64,000 nt of DNA, taken from assembly GCA_963739985.1 (NCBI GenBank), contig CAVUCE010000006.1:310001-374000 (forward strand). Reading direction: 5' to 3'. Position 1 is the stretch's first letter; every line of letters begins with the position of its first letter. This document shows, piece after piece, positions 9,388 to 18,352 of the stretch. The notes under the pieces were generated by a model. That model searched no databases. It saw nothing but the letters and a program-made list of their open reading frames with translations, and was not told the origin of the DNA. Origin of the DNA: CAVUCE01 sp963739985. Lineage in GTDB: Bacteria > Bacteroidota > Ignavibacteria > Ignavibacteriales > Ignavibacteriaceae. Both the position numbers and the translations under genes were made by a program.

Positions 9388-10620
9388 CTTTTGATTTTTA
9401 GCAATTACAACAATTCCGCTTTCTGTAACGGTGAATTTTTTGCGATCACCTTCAAGATCGAATCCAATTTCATAACCTTCCGGAACCACAACATTCTTAT
9501 CAATTATAGCTCTTCTAATTCTTGCATGTCTTCCTACGGTTACATTGTTCATTATGATAGAATCAGTTACATAAGAAAAACTATTTACGCGCACATTAGG
9601 TCCTAAAAGTGATCTCTCAACTAAACCACCGGATACAATTGATCCGTCACAAATAAGAGAGTTTAAAGTTCTTCCGACTCTTTCGCCTTCATGAGAAACT
9701 GTTTTTGCAGGAGGTGCTTGAAATTGATAGGTACGCATTGGCCAGCCATAATCATAAAAGTTGAACTCAGGTATAACGGATATTAAATCCATGCTGGCAG
9801 CATAGTAACTATCAATAGTTCCAATATCTTTCCAGTAAGGTTTAGATTTGCCGTTTTCATCAAAGAATTTATAGGCATAAACAGGACGATGAGATTTTAC
9901 CATATATGGGATAACATCTTTTCCGAAATCATGGGCTTTTATTTTCTTTGATTCCATTTCCTGTAAAACATCTTTAAGCGTCGCGGAGTTGAAAACATAA
10001 ATTCCCATGCTAACAAAACAGTGATCAGGGTTATCCGGAATTACGGGAGGATTTGTAGGTTTTTCAATAAATGAATTTACCGAATAATTTTCATCGACCC
10101 CAACAATACCAAAACGGCTTGCTTCGTCTTTTGGTACTTCAATACAAGCCATCGAAAGTTCGGCTTTCATGTCTATATGGTATTGAAGCATTTTTAAGTA
10201 ATCCATTTTGTATATATGATCTCCGCCTAAAACCATTACCCACTTTGCTTTTCTTTCGTTCGAAAAAAGATTTATATTTTGATAAATCGCATTTGCGGTT
10301 CCCATATACCAATCATTGTTCAGTTTCCTTTGCGGAGGAATTGAATAAATAAATTCACCAAGCTCAGGATTAAAAATACTCCAGGCTTCTAAAATATGTT
10401 GATTTAATGAATCTGATTTGTATTGAGTTAGAATGTATATTCTCCTTAATCCGGAATTAAGGCAGTTAGACAGAGCGAAGTCAATAATTCTATATTTACC
10501 GCCAAAAGGAACAGCGGGTTTGCTTCTTAATTCTGTAAGTGGATTTAATCGTTCACCTTGACCGCCTGCCAAGACCATTGTTACAGTATCTCGCAATATG
10601 GATGAACCGGGAAACGTCAT
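9376..10620 (-). CDS. glgC: Glucose-1-phosphate adenylyltransferase (ADP-glucose pyrophosphorylase)
   Basis: A 414-residue protein. The N-terminal nucleotidyltransferase signature is VLAGGQGERLNPLTE, followed by RSKPAVPFGGKYRIIDF. GGDHIYKMDY, GTIDSYYAASMDL and a left-handed beta-helix C-terminal part (GSIVSGGLVERSLLGPNVRV) complete the family pattern. It makes ADP-glucose from glucose-1-phosphate and ATP for glycogen synthesis and is normally the allosterically controlled step. It stands alone, with no other glg gene in the window. A leftward promoter should lie within 10621-10825. Confidence 0.96.
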   Translation of the reverse strand: MTFPGSSILRDTVTMVLAGGQGERLNPLTELRSKPAVPFGGKYRIIDFALSNCLNSGLRRIYILTQYKSDSLNQHILEAWSIFNPELGEFIYSIPPQRKLNNDWYMGTANAIYQNINLFSNERKAKWVMVLGGDHIYKMDYLKMLQYHIDMKAELSMACIEVPKDEASRFGIVGVDENYSVNSFIEKPTNPPVIPDNPDHCFVSMGIYVFNSATLKDVLQEMESKKIKAHDFGKDVIPYMVKSHRPVYAYKFFDENGKSKPYWKDIGTIDSYYAASMDLISVIPEFNFYDYGWPMRTYQFQAPPAKTVSHEGERVGRTLNSLICDGSIVSGGLVERSLLGPNVRVNSFSYVTDSIIMNNVTVGRHARIRRAIIDKNVVVPEGYEIGFDLEGDRKKFTVTESGIVVIAKNQKLPV

Positions 10621-10825
10621 AACCCCTCCAAGAGTTTATTTCAATATATAAGAATATGAATTGATTGGCAATTAAAGAAATTGTTAAATTGAAAACCAAA
10701 ATATTATTCATAAAGATAAGGTGATTTTTTAAAATTGCAAGATATTGATTAAATGATTTGATTTTAATTACTTTTTAATCAAACGAATTATCTATCTTTA
10801 ACATAAATTTAATTTGCCGGACTGT

Positions 10826-12536
10826 ATGACAAAAAAATCCAAAGTGTTTTATTTTTTCTTATTTATGATTTTTATATGTATTGGCTGGCAGTTCGGTTTT
10901 TCACCAATTAAGCGGTCTTATCTTACATCTAAAGAAAAAAGCAAATTTTTAATTAAACAATTTAGTGTTCCCCAAGTTGATGTGGATCCGGATTATATTT
11001 TGCCTGATCAAATGAATATAGATGTTTTACATTATTATCTAAATATCGGTCTTTTTACAAAAGAGAAAATACTTAAAGGCGACGTAACAATAACCGGTGT
11101 ATTGCTGGATAAAAATATGAAGGAAATTGATCTTAATTTTTATGATAACTTTAAGATTGATACGCTGCAATTGGATGGTAAAATAAGCAATTACGAAAAT
11201 AAAGGTACAAGATTAACTATTCCTTTAACATCTGCTGTGCCCGATACTTTTAAAATTAGGGTAGTATATTCCGGTACTCCAAAAAGACTTGGATTAGCTG
11301 CTTTTGTATTTGGAGAAATAAATAACAATTCATGTGTTTATAATTTAAGTGAACCAAATTTTGCTTCTACATGGTTCCCTTGTGATGACCGTCCTGATGA
11401 TAAAGCTTTATTAGATATTAAAATTACAAATGATTCGTCTCAAGTTTCCGCATCAAACGGAAAACTAATTGGAGTTTATAACGAAGGAGCAAGAAAAACA
11501 TATTATTGGAAAACAATTTATCCGATCTCTACTTACTTAATTTGTCTATATTCGTCAAATTATGTTGAATTTAAGGATCACTACGTATCTTTAAATAAAA
11601 AAGATACTATGGCGATAGACTATTTCGTTTTTCCAAAGGATTTAAAAGAAGGCAGAAGTTGATTTTCAAGAACATCCGAAAATGATTCATTTCTTTGCGA
11701 AAACTTTTGGAGAGTATCCTTTTATTAAAGAGAAATACGGAGTTGCTGAATTTCTCTGGCAGTTTGGCGCGATGGAAAGTCAAACTTTAACCGGTGTCGG
11801 CTCAAACTTTGTTGGCGGGAAAATGTTCTTTAACGATATGTTTGTTCACGAATTAGCACATCATTGGTGGGGTGATGCAGTTGGTCCAAAAACCTGGAAA
11901 GATGTCTGGTTGAACGAAGGATTTGCTACTTATTGCGAAGCTCTTTATTCTGAATATAATGCCGGATATAAAGCACTTCAAGCAAATATGATGTCAAAAT
12001 TCCAGGAATTTAACGGAACTTTGTATAATCCTAAAGGCGATTTATTTGGTCAAATTGTTTATGATAAAGGCGCGTGGGTATTAAATATGTTGCGCTGGCA
12101 AGTTGGTGATTCAACTTTCTTCAAGATATTAAGAAACTATTACGAAACTTATAAGTATAAAAACGCATCTACTGAAGATTTTAAAAGCATCTGTGAAAAA
12201 GTTTCAGGACAAAATTTGAATAACTTTTTTGACCAATGGGTCTATACCGGAAAGGGTATTATCGATGCTAATTATTTTTGGTCTTCCGAAAAAGACGGAG
12301 ATTCGTATAATATAAAATTACATATAAACCAGTTTCAAAAAGATTACGAAGATTATAAATTTCCGCTTGAGGTTGTTTTCACTTTTCAGGATAAGACAAA
12401 GCAAACGAAAATTTTTGAGATAAATGAACGCGAACAGGAAATAGATATAAAAGTTAATAAGGAACCCGCGGAAATAAATCTTGATCCAAATAATCACTTA
12501 CTGGCGATATTTAAAAATGTTCAGAAAAGTAACTAA
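10826..12536 (+). pseudogene. M1-family zinc aminopeptidase, split by a one-base frameshift
   Basis: The first frame starts at the ATG at 10826 (a TTG at 10814 is less likely). It encodes an N-terminal hydrophobic anchor and the M1 beta domain and stops at 11662. The second frame carries the catalytic domain: a GAMES substrate motif (GAMEN variant), the zinc site HELAHHWWGD and the downstream glutamate in WLNEGFATYCEAL. Removing one G from the GG at about 11651-11652 joins them as LKEAEVDFQEHPKMIHFF, giving about 570 residues. That is short for M1 enzymes because the long C-terminal helical domain is missing. It would trim N-terminal residues of peptides in the periplasm or at the membrane. 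Confidence 0.87.
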
Positions 12537-12598
12537 TATTTGAGTATATTTAAAAATATCACACCAGTTTTTTTATCATTTAAATTATTGTAAAACCT

Positions 12599-13324
12599 GT
12601 GAACGATTCTTATCTATTTATTTCTGACATCCATCTGGGACTGCAAGGGCAAGCAGTTGAAAACAGAAAAGAAAGGCTGTTGGTAAAGTTCTTCAAGTTT
12701 GCTCAAGATAACGCAAAAGAGCTTTTTATTGTCGGCGATCTTTTCGATTATTGGTTTGAGTACAAACGTGTTTATCAGAAAGGATTCTTCCGCACTCTAA
12801 CTGCACTTCAAGATTTAACCGAAAATGGTGTAAAGGTTCATTATATAATAGGAAATCACGATTTTATGCATCGTAACTTTTTCCGGGATGAAATAGGAGC
12901 GTTGATGTATGAAGAACCGGTTTCCAGAACTTTAGGAGATAAAAAGTTTTTTATAGGGCACGGCGACGGTTTGGTAAAAAATGATTTGGGTTATAATATC
13001 TTAAAAAAGATAATGCGCAATAAAATGCTTCAGAATGTTTACTCGTGGCTGCATCCTGATATTGGTGTCACAATCGCAAGTAGTACAAGTAAATCTAGCA
13101 GAGATTATACTTCCACCAAAAATTATGGTGAAGAAGACGGACTGTTTGATGCAGCGAAAGAAAAGATAGATGAAGGCTTCGATTTTGTATTGTTCGGGCA
13201 TCTGCATAAAAGATGTTTTATAAATTATAAAAATGGAACTTACATCAACTTAGGTTCATGGTTAGGCGAACCATGTTATGGTGTTTTCAAGAATAATAAA
13301 TTTGAAATAGTGGATTGGGCTTAG
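12599..13324 (+). CDS. lpxH: UDP-2,3-diacylglucosamine diphosphatase-like metallophosphoesterase
   Basis: A 241-residue calcineurin-like phosphoesterase with a GTG start. The five metal-binding blocks are visible in order: SDIHLG (about 9-14), GDLFDYWFE, GNHDFMH, HGDGL and GHLHK. The aromatic DYWFE after the second block and the overall size fit LpxH, which hydrolyses UDP-2,3-diacylglucosamine to lipid X in lipid A synthesis at the inner membrane. Other members of the superfamily cannot be fully excluded. The stop is 1 nt from the start of the following PBP gene, so the two are probably co-transcribed envelope genes. Confidence 0.85.
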   Translation: MNDSYLFISDIHLGLQGQAVENRKERLLVKFFKFAQDNAKELFIVGDLFDYWFEYKRVYQKGFFRTLTALQDLTENGVKVHYIIGNHDFMHRNFFRDEIGALMYEEPVSRTLGDKKFFIGHGDGLVKNDLGYNILKKIMRNKMLQNVYSWLHPDIGVTIASSTSKSSRDYTSTKNYGEEDGLFDAAKEKIDEGFDFVLFGHLHKRCFINYKNGTYINLGSWLGEPCYGVFKNNKFEIVDWA

Positions 13325-13325
13325 T

Positions 13326-15608
13326 ATGGCTAAACGTAAAAATTCTGATTTTGAGTTCAACAAATATTTTAGTGACCCTTCTGGTAAAAAGGGTAAAAAG
13401 AGATCTTCAAAAAAGAAAAGCAGAATCACATGGATTTACATTTTATTATTCCTATTAATTGCTGCTGCTGGTTATCTGGCATTTATTATTAGCGGGTTGC
13501 CTTCACTTGAGGAGCTTGAGAATCCGAAACCACAATTAGCTAGTAAAGTTTTTACTTCTGATGGAGAATTACTCGGACAATTTTATATCCAAAATAGAAT
13601 TGAAACAAAATTAGATAGCTTACCGCCTTACGTTGCCGAAGCTCTCATATCTACGGAGGACAGAGATTTTTATCATCATTGGGGAGTTAATTTAAGCAGA
13701 GTTTTTAAGGCAATTATAAAGGATATTTTTACTTCTTCTCGAGAGGGCGCAAGTACAATTACCCAACAGCTTGCAAAAAACCTTTATCATCTTAAGGTTA
13801 AACATGAAAACATGTTTCAGACTATTACCAGGAAGTTTAGAGAATGGATAACAGCAATTCAAATTGAGAAGACGTACACTAAAAAAGAGATACTCGAACT
13901 TTATTTAAATGTTTCTTATTTCGGAAAAAGTGCATATGGAATTGAATCTGCCGCTAGAGTATATTTTAATGAAAAAGGAAAAGATTTAACTCTTCCGCAA
14001 ACAGCATTGTTTATTGCTTTGTTAAAATCTAACCGTTATTATGATCCGGTGAGCCATCCTGAAAACGCACTTGCCAGAAGAAATCTTGTAATGTACAATA
14101 TGGTAACAGCAGGATACTTATCAAAAGATAAATATGAACAATTAAAACAAGAGCCGATTACCTTAGCTTCAAGAAAACTTAGCGGAGAACATTCTATTGC
14201 ACCATATTTCATGGAATATATTAGACAGAAAATGTCGGCAATGTCCGATAAATATGGTTATGATTTATATAGAGACGGATTAAACATTTACACTTCGCTT
14301 GATTCAAGGATGCAAAAAATTGCAAACGCCGCCGTCGAAAAACAGCTTAAAGTTTATCAACCTTTATTTGATAAGTATTGGAATTGGGAAAGGCACAAGA
14401 GTTTATTATCAACTTTAATTGATAAAGCGATTAAAGAAAATGGAAGTTATCGTGCTGCTAAAAATCAACAGGATGAAGCGAAAATTTATAACAGGCTAAA
14501 ATTTAATAAATCATTTGTTGATTCGGTAAAAGAAGCTGAAACGAGGATAGAAGTTGGATTTGTGGTAATTGATCCTGCGACCGGGGAAATAAAGGCAATG
14601 GTTGGCGGAGCAGATCTGGACTTCGGTCGAGGTCTGAATCATGTTACAGGAATAAGAAGACAGCCCGGTTCATCATTTAAACCTTTTACTTACACTGTTG
14701 CAATTGATAACGGATATTTCCCTGCATACACTCTGTTGAATCAAAAGTTTAATTATAAAGGTTGGTCACCTAGTAATGCTGACGCCGATTACGGTGGTTA
14801 TATGACATTACGGGAAGCGCTAGCAAAATCTATAAATGTTGTAGCCGGAAGAATGACAATAAGTAATATTGCACCTCCTGAGCAAGTAGCAAAATACGCT
14901 CACAGAATGGGAATACAATCTCACTTGGATCCGTATCCTTCAATTGCCCTAGGAACCTCAGATGTTACTCCGTTGGAGATGACTTCAGCTTATTGTACTT
15001 TGGATAATAACGGTGTACACGTTGATCCGATTGCATTGTTAAAAATAGAAGACCGCTTCGGCATATTGATTGACAAATTTGTACCACAGATAACCGAAGC
15101 AATTTCACCGCAAACTGCATCAATAGTTGTTAATATGATGCAGGACGTTGTAAATTACGGAACAGGTGCAGGAGTTCGCAGATATTTCCAGTATCCGGCA
15201 GCGGGCAAAACCGGAACAACACAAGATTTTTCCGATGCCTGGTTTGTTGGCTTTACTCCACAAATCTGTGCCGGTGTTTGGGTTGGTTTTGATGATAGAA
15301 GAGTTAAGTTTACAGGTTGGTATGGACAAGGTGCTAAAGCAGCTTTACCAATTTGGGCGGTGTTTATGGAAAATGCTTATAAAGAGTTAAACATTCCGGT
15401 TAAATATTTCAAGTTAGCTGACGGTGTTGATACTGTAAAATTCTGTAAAGAAACAATGGATTTAGGTGATACACGTTTGGCAACTCCTTATTGTCCAACT
15501 ACTGTTACGGATATTGTTAACGAAAAAAATCTTCCTCCTAAATGCGATATTCACACAGGAGATCAAAAAATTAAGAAAGAAGATCAGAGAGGAGATACAG
15601 GCTGGTAG
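13326..15608 (+). CDS. Class A penicillin-binding protein (PBP1A type)
   Basis: A 760-residue bifunctional peptidoglycan synthase. A basic cytoplasmic tail (1-33) is followed by one membrane anchor (about 34-56). The glycosyltransferase 51 domain has STEDRDFYHHWG (about 109-120) and GASTITQQLAKNLY. The transpeptidase domain has the active serine in GSSFKPF (about 449), SIN and KTGTT (about 628). It polymerises and crosslinks glycan strands outside the inner membrane. The C-terminus is a charged Lys/Asp tail without a sorting motif. It follows lpxH by 1 nt. Confidence 0.95.
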   Translation: MAKRKNSDFEFNKYFSDPSGKKGKKRSSKKKSRITWIYILLFLLIAAAGYLAFIISGLPSLEELENPKPQLASKVFTSDGELLGQFYIQNRIETKLDSLPPYVAEALISTEDRDFYHHWGVNLSRVFKAIIKDIFTSSREGASTITQQLAKNLYHLKVKHENMFQTITRKFREWITAIQIEKTYTKKEILELYLNVSYFGKSAYGIESAARVYFNEKGKDLTLPQTALFIALLKSNRYYDPVSHPENALARRNLVMYNMVTAGYLSKDKYEQLKQEPITLASRKLSGEHSIAPYFMEYIRQKMSAMSDKYGYDLYRDGLNIYTSLDSRMQKIANAAVEKQLKVYQPLFDKYWNWERHKSLLSTLIDKAIKENGSYRAAKNQQDEAKIYNRLKFNKSFVDSVKEAETRIEVGFVVIDPATGEIKAMVGGADLDFGRGLNHVTGIRRQPGSSFKPFTYTVAIDNGYFPAYTLLNQKFNYKGWSPSNADADYGGYMTLREALAKSINVVAGRMTISNIAPPEQVAKYAHRMGIQSHLDPYPSIALGTSDVTPLEMTSAYCTLDNNGVHVDPIALLKIEDRFGILIDKFVPQITEAISPQTASIVVNMMQDVVNYGTGAGVRRYFQYPAAGKTGTTQDFSDAWFVGFTPQICAGVWVGFDDRRVKFTGWYGQGAKAALPIWAVFMENAYKELNIPVKYFKLADGVDTVKFCKETMDLGDTRLATPYCPTTVTDIVNEKNLPPKCDIHTGDQKIKKEDQRGDTGW

Positions 15609-15618
15609 GAAAGCAATC

Positions 15619-15721
15619 AATAATTAACAATTAAAAATTAGAAATATTAGAATATGATTTTATAAAATTGTAATTTTAGTTTGAAATATTATTGTTAATT
15701 ATTCATTCTTAATTTTTAATT
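15619..15721. repeat. AT-rich paired inverted repeats upstream of tRNA-Leu
   Basis: Two perfect inverted pairs lie between the PBP stop and the tRNA: AATAATTAACAAT (15619-15631) with ATTGTTAATTATT (15691-15703), and AATTAAAAATTA (15629-15640) with TAATTTTTAATT (15710-15721). The left copies are adjacent and the right copies keep the same order, so the two hairpins are alternatives rather than one stem. A role in termination after the PBP gene is possible. Such AT-rich repeats can also be simple intergenic repeat units. Confidence 0.5.
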
Positions 15722-15726
15722 ATTTC

Positions 15727-15810
15727 GCCCGGATGGTGGAATTGGTAGACACGCTAGGTTCAGGGTCTAGTCCATGTACGTGGGTGGGGGTTCGAGTCCC
15801 CCTTCGGGCA
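15727..15810 (+). tRNA. tRNA-Leu (anticodon CAG)
   Basis: The acceptor GCCCGGA pairs with TTCGGGC, with discriminator A at 15810. The D-arm contains the AATTGGTAGACACGC block typical of class II leucine tRNAs. The anticodon stem CTAGG/TCTAG encloses the loop TTCAGGG, giving CAG. A variable arm and a T-arm GGGGGTTCGAGTCCCCC follow. CCA is not encoded. The length of 84 nt fits a class II tRNA. An integrase lies 160 bp downstream on the same strand, so this tRNA is the likely landing site of the island that follows. Confidence 0.96.
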
Positions 15811-15816
15811 CAACAG

Positions 15817-15849
15817 AAAGCCGCATTTTTGCTTAAATTTGCGGCTTTT
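15817..15849 (+). terminator. Rho-independent terminator after tRNA-Leu
   Basis: AAAGCCGCA (15817-15825) pairs with TGCGGCTTT (15840-15848) over a 14-nt loop, and a T-rich stretch follows. It lies 6 nt after the tRNA, so it should end the tRNA transcript. Its 3' arm is part of a 12-bp sequence repeated at 23300. Confidence 0.75.
15838..15849. repeat. 12-bp direct repeat, left copy (candidate attachment half)
   Basis: TTTGCGGCTTTT here is identical to 23300-23311, just beyond the last island gene. If it is a recombination core the element would span about 7.46 kb. The sequence also forms the 3' arm of a terminator, so chance or functional similarity is a real alternative. Confidence 0.25.
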
Positions 15850-15861
15850 GTGTTTTTATGG

Positions 15862-15877
15862 ATGAACAAGCGTTCAT
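15862..15877. promoter_or_regulatory. Palindrome upstream of the integrase
   Basis: ATGAAC and GTTCAT form a perfect 6-bp inverted repeat around AAGC. It lies about 95 bp before the integrase start, between the tRNA terminator and the triple repeat. It could be a recombinase core site or an operator for integrase expression. Nothing decides between these. Confidence 0.35.
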
Positions 15878-15893
15878 TCATAAATCCTTTCCC

Positions 15894-15937
15894 ACATTAC
15901 AAATCTTAGGTTTCACATTACAAATTACATTACAAAT
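15894..15937 (+). repeat. Three direct copies of ACATTACAAAT before the integrase
   Basis: Perfect copies lie at 15894-15904, 15915-15925 and 15927-15937, at spacings of 21 and 12 nt, roughly two turns and one turn of DNA. Short direct repeats beside an integrase gene are typical of arm-type recombinase or excisionase binding sites. They lie 34 bp upstream of the integrase ATG and could also autoregulate it. Confidence 0.5.
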
Positions 15938-15970
15938 TTTGTATGGGATTTGCTTCGAAAGGAGTAATCC

Positions 15971-16972
15971 ATGTACCTGCTCAAGAGAAAAAAAGTTTTT
16001 CATTTTTTCTATCACGATGAATACGGAAAATTAAAAAGCGTTTCTACCAAATGCACGCTTAAATCAGAGGCGAATAAATTTGTGATTCATTATTTGGAGG
16101 AATTGAAAAACAAAAAAGCAGAACAGAAAAACTATTCTTTGGAAAAGTATGAATCCTTTTATAAGTCTTACGCCTCAACCAGATTTACAGTAAGCTATCA
16201 AGAATTCTTAACACATGCCTTTAAACAATTTCAGAGATCAGTCCCTCCTTCAAAAATGATTCGGGATATAAAAGCAATTGATGTGGAAAGATTCATTCAA
16301 CTCAAAAAATCCGAAGCTGGAGAGAGAATTATAAACGGCTATTTAAGATCGCTGCAAGGTGCTTTTGAAAGAGCCGTTGAATTTGGATTGCTTGAGAAAA
16401 ATGTATTCAAGGAAATCAAGAAACTTAAGCCGAAAGAGAATCCGCCGCTATTTTTTACGAAAGCTGAATTTGATAAGCTGCTTGAATTTGAGAAAAGTGA
16501 ACAGATGAGATTGTTATATCGAGTAGCCGTTTATTCTGGGATGAGAATGGGGGAGATACGATTTCTTAAGTGGTCATCAATTGACTTTGAGAATAGCTTA
16601 ATCAAAATTCACAATCATGAAGAATTCTCAACCAAAAGTAAAAAATCTAGAATAGTTCCGCTTCATAGTTCGTTAAAAAAAGATTTGATGAGCCACAAAA
16701 CGAGTGAAGGAGATTATGTATTCATGAACGGAGAGAAAATGTTTACTAAGGATTTACTCTCGGAACGTTTCAAACGTGCTGTTCGAAATGCCGAGTTGAA
16801 CGAGAAATATCATTTTCACACTCTTAGGCATACATTTGCTTCCTGGCTTGTTCAGAAAGGAGTTTCCATATACCAAGTTTCTAAATTATTAGGTCATGCG
16901 GATATTAAGACGACACAAATATATTCGCATTTAACCACAAATAACCTGGTTGATTTAGTTGAGTTGTTATAA
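15971..16972 (+). CDS. Tyrosine recombinase / phage-type integrase
   Basis: A 333-residue protein with an N-terminal SAM-like core-binding domain (about 60-150) and a C-terminal catalytic domain. The catalytic residues are Arg in SGMRMGEIRFLKW (about 191), HTLRH (about 283), the His of LLGHADIKTTQIY and the nucleophilic Tyr of that segment (about 317). The position just after tRNA-Leu, reading away from it, is classic for an island integrase. A good Shine-Dalgarno sequence (AAAGGAG) precedes the ATG. The genes that follow are accessory in character, so this enzyme probably brought them in. Confidence 0.93.
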   Translation: MYLLKRKKVFHFFYHDEYGKLKSVSTKCTLKSEANKFVIHYLEELKNKKAEQKNYSLEKYESFYKSYASTRFTVSYQEFLTHAFKQFQRSVPPSKMIRDIKAIDVERFIQLKKSEAGERIINGYLRSLQGAFERAVEFGLLEKNVFKEIKKLKPKENPPLFFTKAEFDKLLEFEKSEQMRLLYRVAVYSGMRMGEIRFLKWSSIDFENSLIKIHNHEEFSTKSKKSRIVPLHSSLKKDLMSHKTSEGDYVFMNGEKMFTKDLLSERFKRAVRNAELNEKYHFHTLRHTFASWLVQKGVSIYQVSKLLGHADIKTTQIYSHLTTNNLVDLVELL

Positions 16973-17156
16973 TAACAAATTAATAAGCAGTTCATCCAAA
17001 GTAAGTTATCTTTAATTCAAATTCTTTAGGGATATTTCAATTTAAAGTCCTTTTATCTATATTAAAAACCTATAATTACGCTTACATTATAAATGTAATT
17101 TGAATTATTACACTATTATCTCTTGGAGAAAAATTGGTGTTAGAAGTAATTGATAG

Positions 17157-17294
17157 TCTGGAAACTTCACGTGCCAAAAGATATTAAAAAGAACTCTTAG
17201 GAAACTCTTGCTACAAGACCCAAACGATGAAACAGCGGAGAAATTACATGAGAAGATAAAGGCGGAAAAGGGAAAGAATAAAACCAAACTTTAG
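17157..17294 (+). pseudogene. hsdS: 3'-terminal remnant of a type I restriction specificity subunit (hsdS)
   Basis: This 330-bp gap after the integrase contains an open frame without a good start, ending at a TAG at 17292. It reads LKRTLRKLLLQDPNDETAEK followed by a Lys/Glu-rich tail. The block QDPNDE followed by a KIKAEK-type helix is what I know as the C-terminal end of HsdS proteins, after their second conserved region. No target-recognition domain is present upstream, so only about 45 residues of HsdS remain. The rest of the gap (16973-17156) is AT-rich and shows nothing I recognise. The remnant lies 4 kb upstream of hsdM, not after it. Confidence 0.6.
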
Positions 17295-17299
17295 GGAGA

Positions 17300-18325
17300 A
17301 TGATGAATTGGGATGAAATTATAAAAGATGTTGAGAAATTGCTCTCATCAAGAAATCTTAAAAGTCCACATTTAAGGTCAGTTGAGTTATCTAATTTAGA
17401 TGTTACATTCAGAAAGTATTTTCCAAACATCGTTAGTAATCCTGATATTTTGTCGCGTAGAGACAAAGAAGAGTTCAAATCTAATCTTGCCAGAGTATTG
17501 CATAAGAATAAACTCAATGGTGCTGAGGAAAGTATAATAAATAATTTCTATCAAATTATAGGCGCACTATCGGTAGAGAAAATTGGAACAAATGCAGAAG
17601 ATCAGGGGGAAAAGAGTAACAATTCAATTAAGAACAAGGAAGCCTCTCCAAAAACAAAAAAGAAAAATAAACTTGAGCAAATAGCCGAATTACTTAAAGA
17701 TATGTTGGAACAGAAATTCAAGGAAAAGGCAAATTATATATTTGAGGCTAAATTTAAGTGGCTAACTCATGTTCCTGATAAAGAAACCTTTAAAACACTG
17801 TGGGAGGATATTTCTGGTATATATTCAGGGTTAGTAGATAACTTATGGACACTTGATTCAAAACTTGAAGAAAATTCATCTCAATTAAGAAAAGGGATGC
17901 AGCAAGTCGATATTTGGTTTGAAGAACCTTATAACTTAATGGTAGAATTCGATGAGAAACAACATTTTAATCAATTTCGACTTATTACACTTAATGAGTC
18001 ATGCCTGTTTAATTATGAAGTGTATGAATCGTTGTGTAAACCAATAAGACCTGGAACATCGGGTTTTCATAGACTGAAATCTTCTGATCCGTTTTTCCCA
18101 GAGATGCACGACGGAGATAAACAAGACAATCGTGATAGGCAAAGAGCGTTTAGAGACTATTTAAAAGATAAAGCCTGCGAGGTGTTCGAGATTAATAGAA
18201 CCCTAAGAATTCCATATACTGTCACGAATAATAAAATTAAAAACTTCAATACAGCGGATTTGGAATCAGTAAGAGAATATATCATCGAAAATGGATTTCT
18301 TGATAGAATAAAAACATTTAAATAA
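17300..18325 (+). CDS. Uncharacterised protein with a candidate PD-(D/E)XK nuclease-like core
   Basis: A 341-residue protein not recognised as a named family. An N-terminal helical part (1-95) is followed by a charged, low-complexity linker (about 100-125). The C-terminal part contains QVDIWFEE (Asp204) and, 12 residues on, VEFDEKQHF (Glu216, Asp218, Glu219, Lys220, Gln221). A strand with Asp followed by a strand with (D/E)xK and then a Gln/His is the pattern of the PD-(D/E)XK superfamily. This is inference from motif spacing only. The second ATG (17303) sits better behind the Shine-Dalgarno sequence AGGGAG. It is the first gene of the compact island operon, 27 nt before the DUF262 gene. Confidence 0.6.
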   Translation: MMNWDEIIKDVEKLLSSRNLKSPHLRSVELSNLDVTFRKYFPNIVSNPDILSRRDKEEFKSNLARVLHKNKLNGAEESIINNFYQIIGALSVEKIGTNAEDQGEKSNNSIKNKEASPKTKKKNKLEQIAELLKDMLEQKFKEKANYIFEAKFKWLTHVPDKETFKTLWEDISGIYSGLVDNLWTLDSKLEENSSQLRKGMQQVDIWFEEPYNLMVEFDEKQHFNQFRLITLNESCLFNYEVYESLCKPIRPGTSGFHRLKSSDPFFPEMHDGDKQDNRDRQRAFRDYLKDKACEVFEINRTLRIPYTVTNNKIKNFNTADLESVREYIIENGFLDRIKTFK

Positions 18326-18352
18326 CCATCTTGAATAAATCTTAAGAGTGGA

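Noticed and set aside
11640..11690. Programmed frameshift in the M1 peptidase
   Set aside because: No slippery heptamer or downstream pseudoknot is apparent, and the other four breaks in the window show the same single-base pattern.
15894..15937. Three ACATTACAAAT repeats as a short CRISPR array
   Set aside because: Units are only 11 nt with spacers of 10 and 1 nt, and no cas gene is nearby. Nothing else in the window looks like a CRISPR array.
16973..17156. Search for target-recognition domains of hsdS before the remnant
   Set aside because: All frames are short and AT-rich, with no HsdS-like segment.
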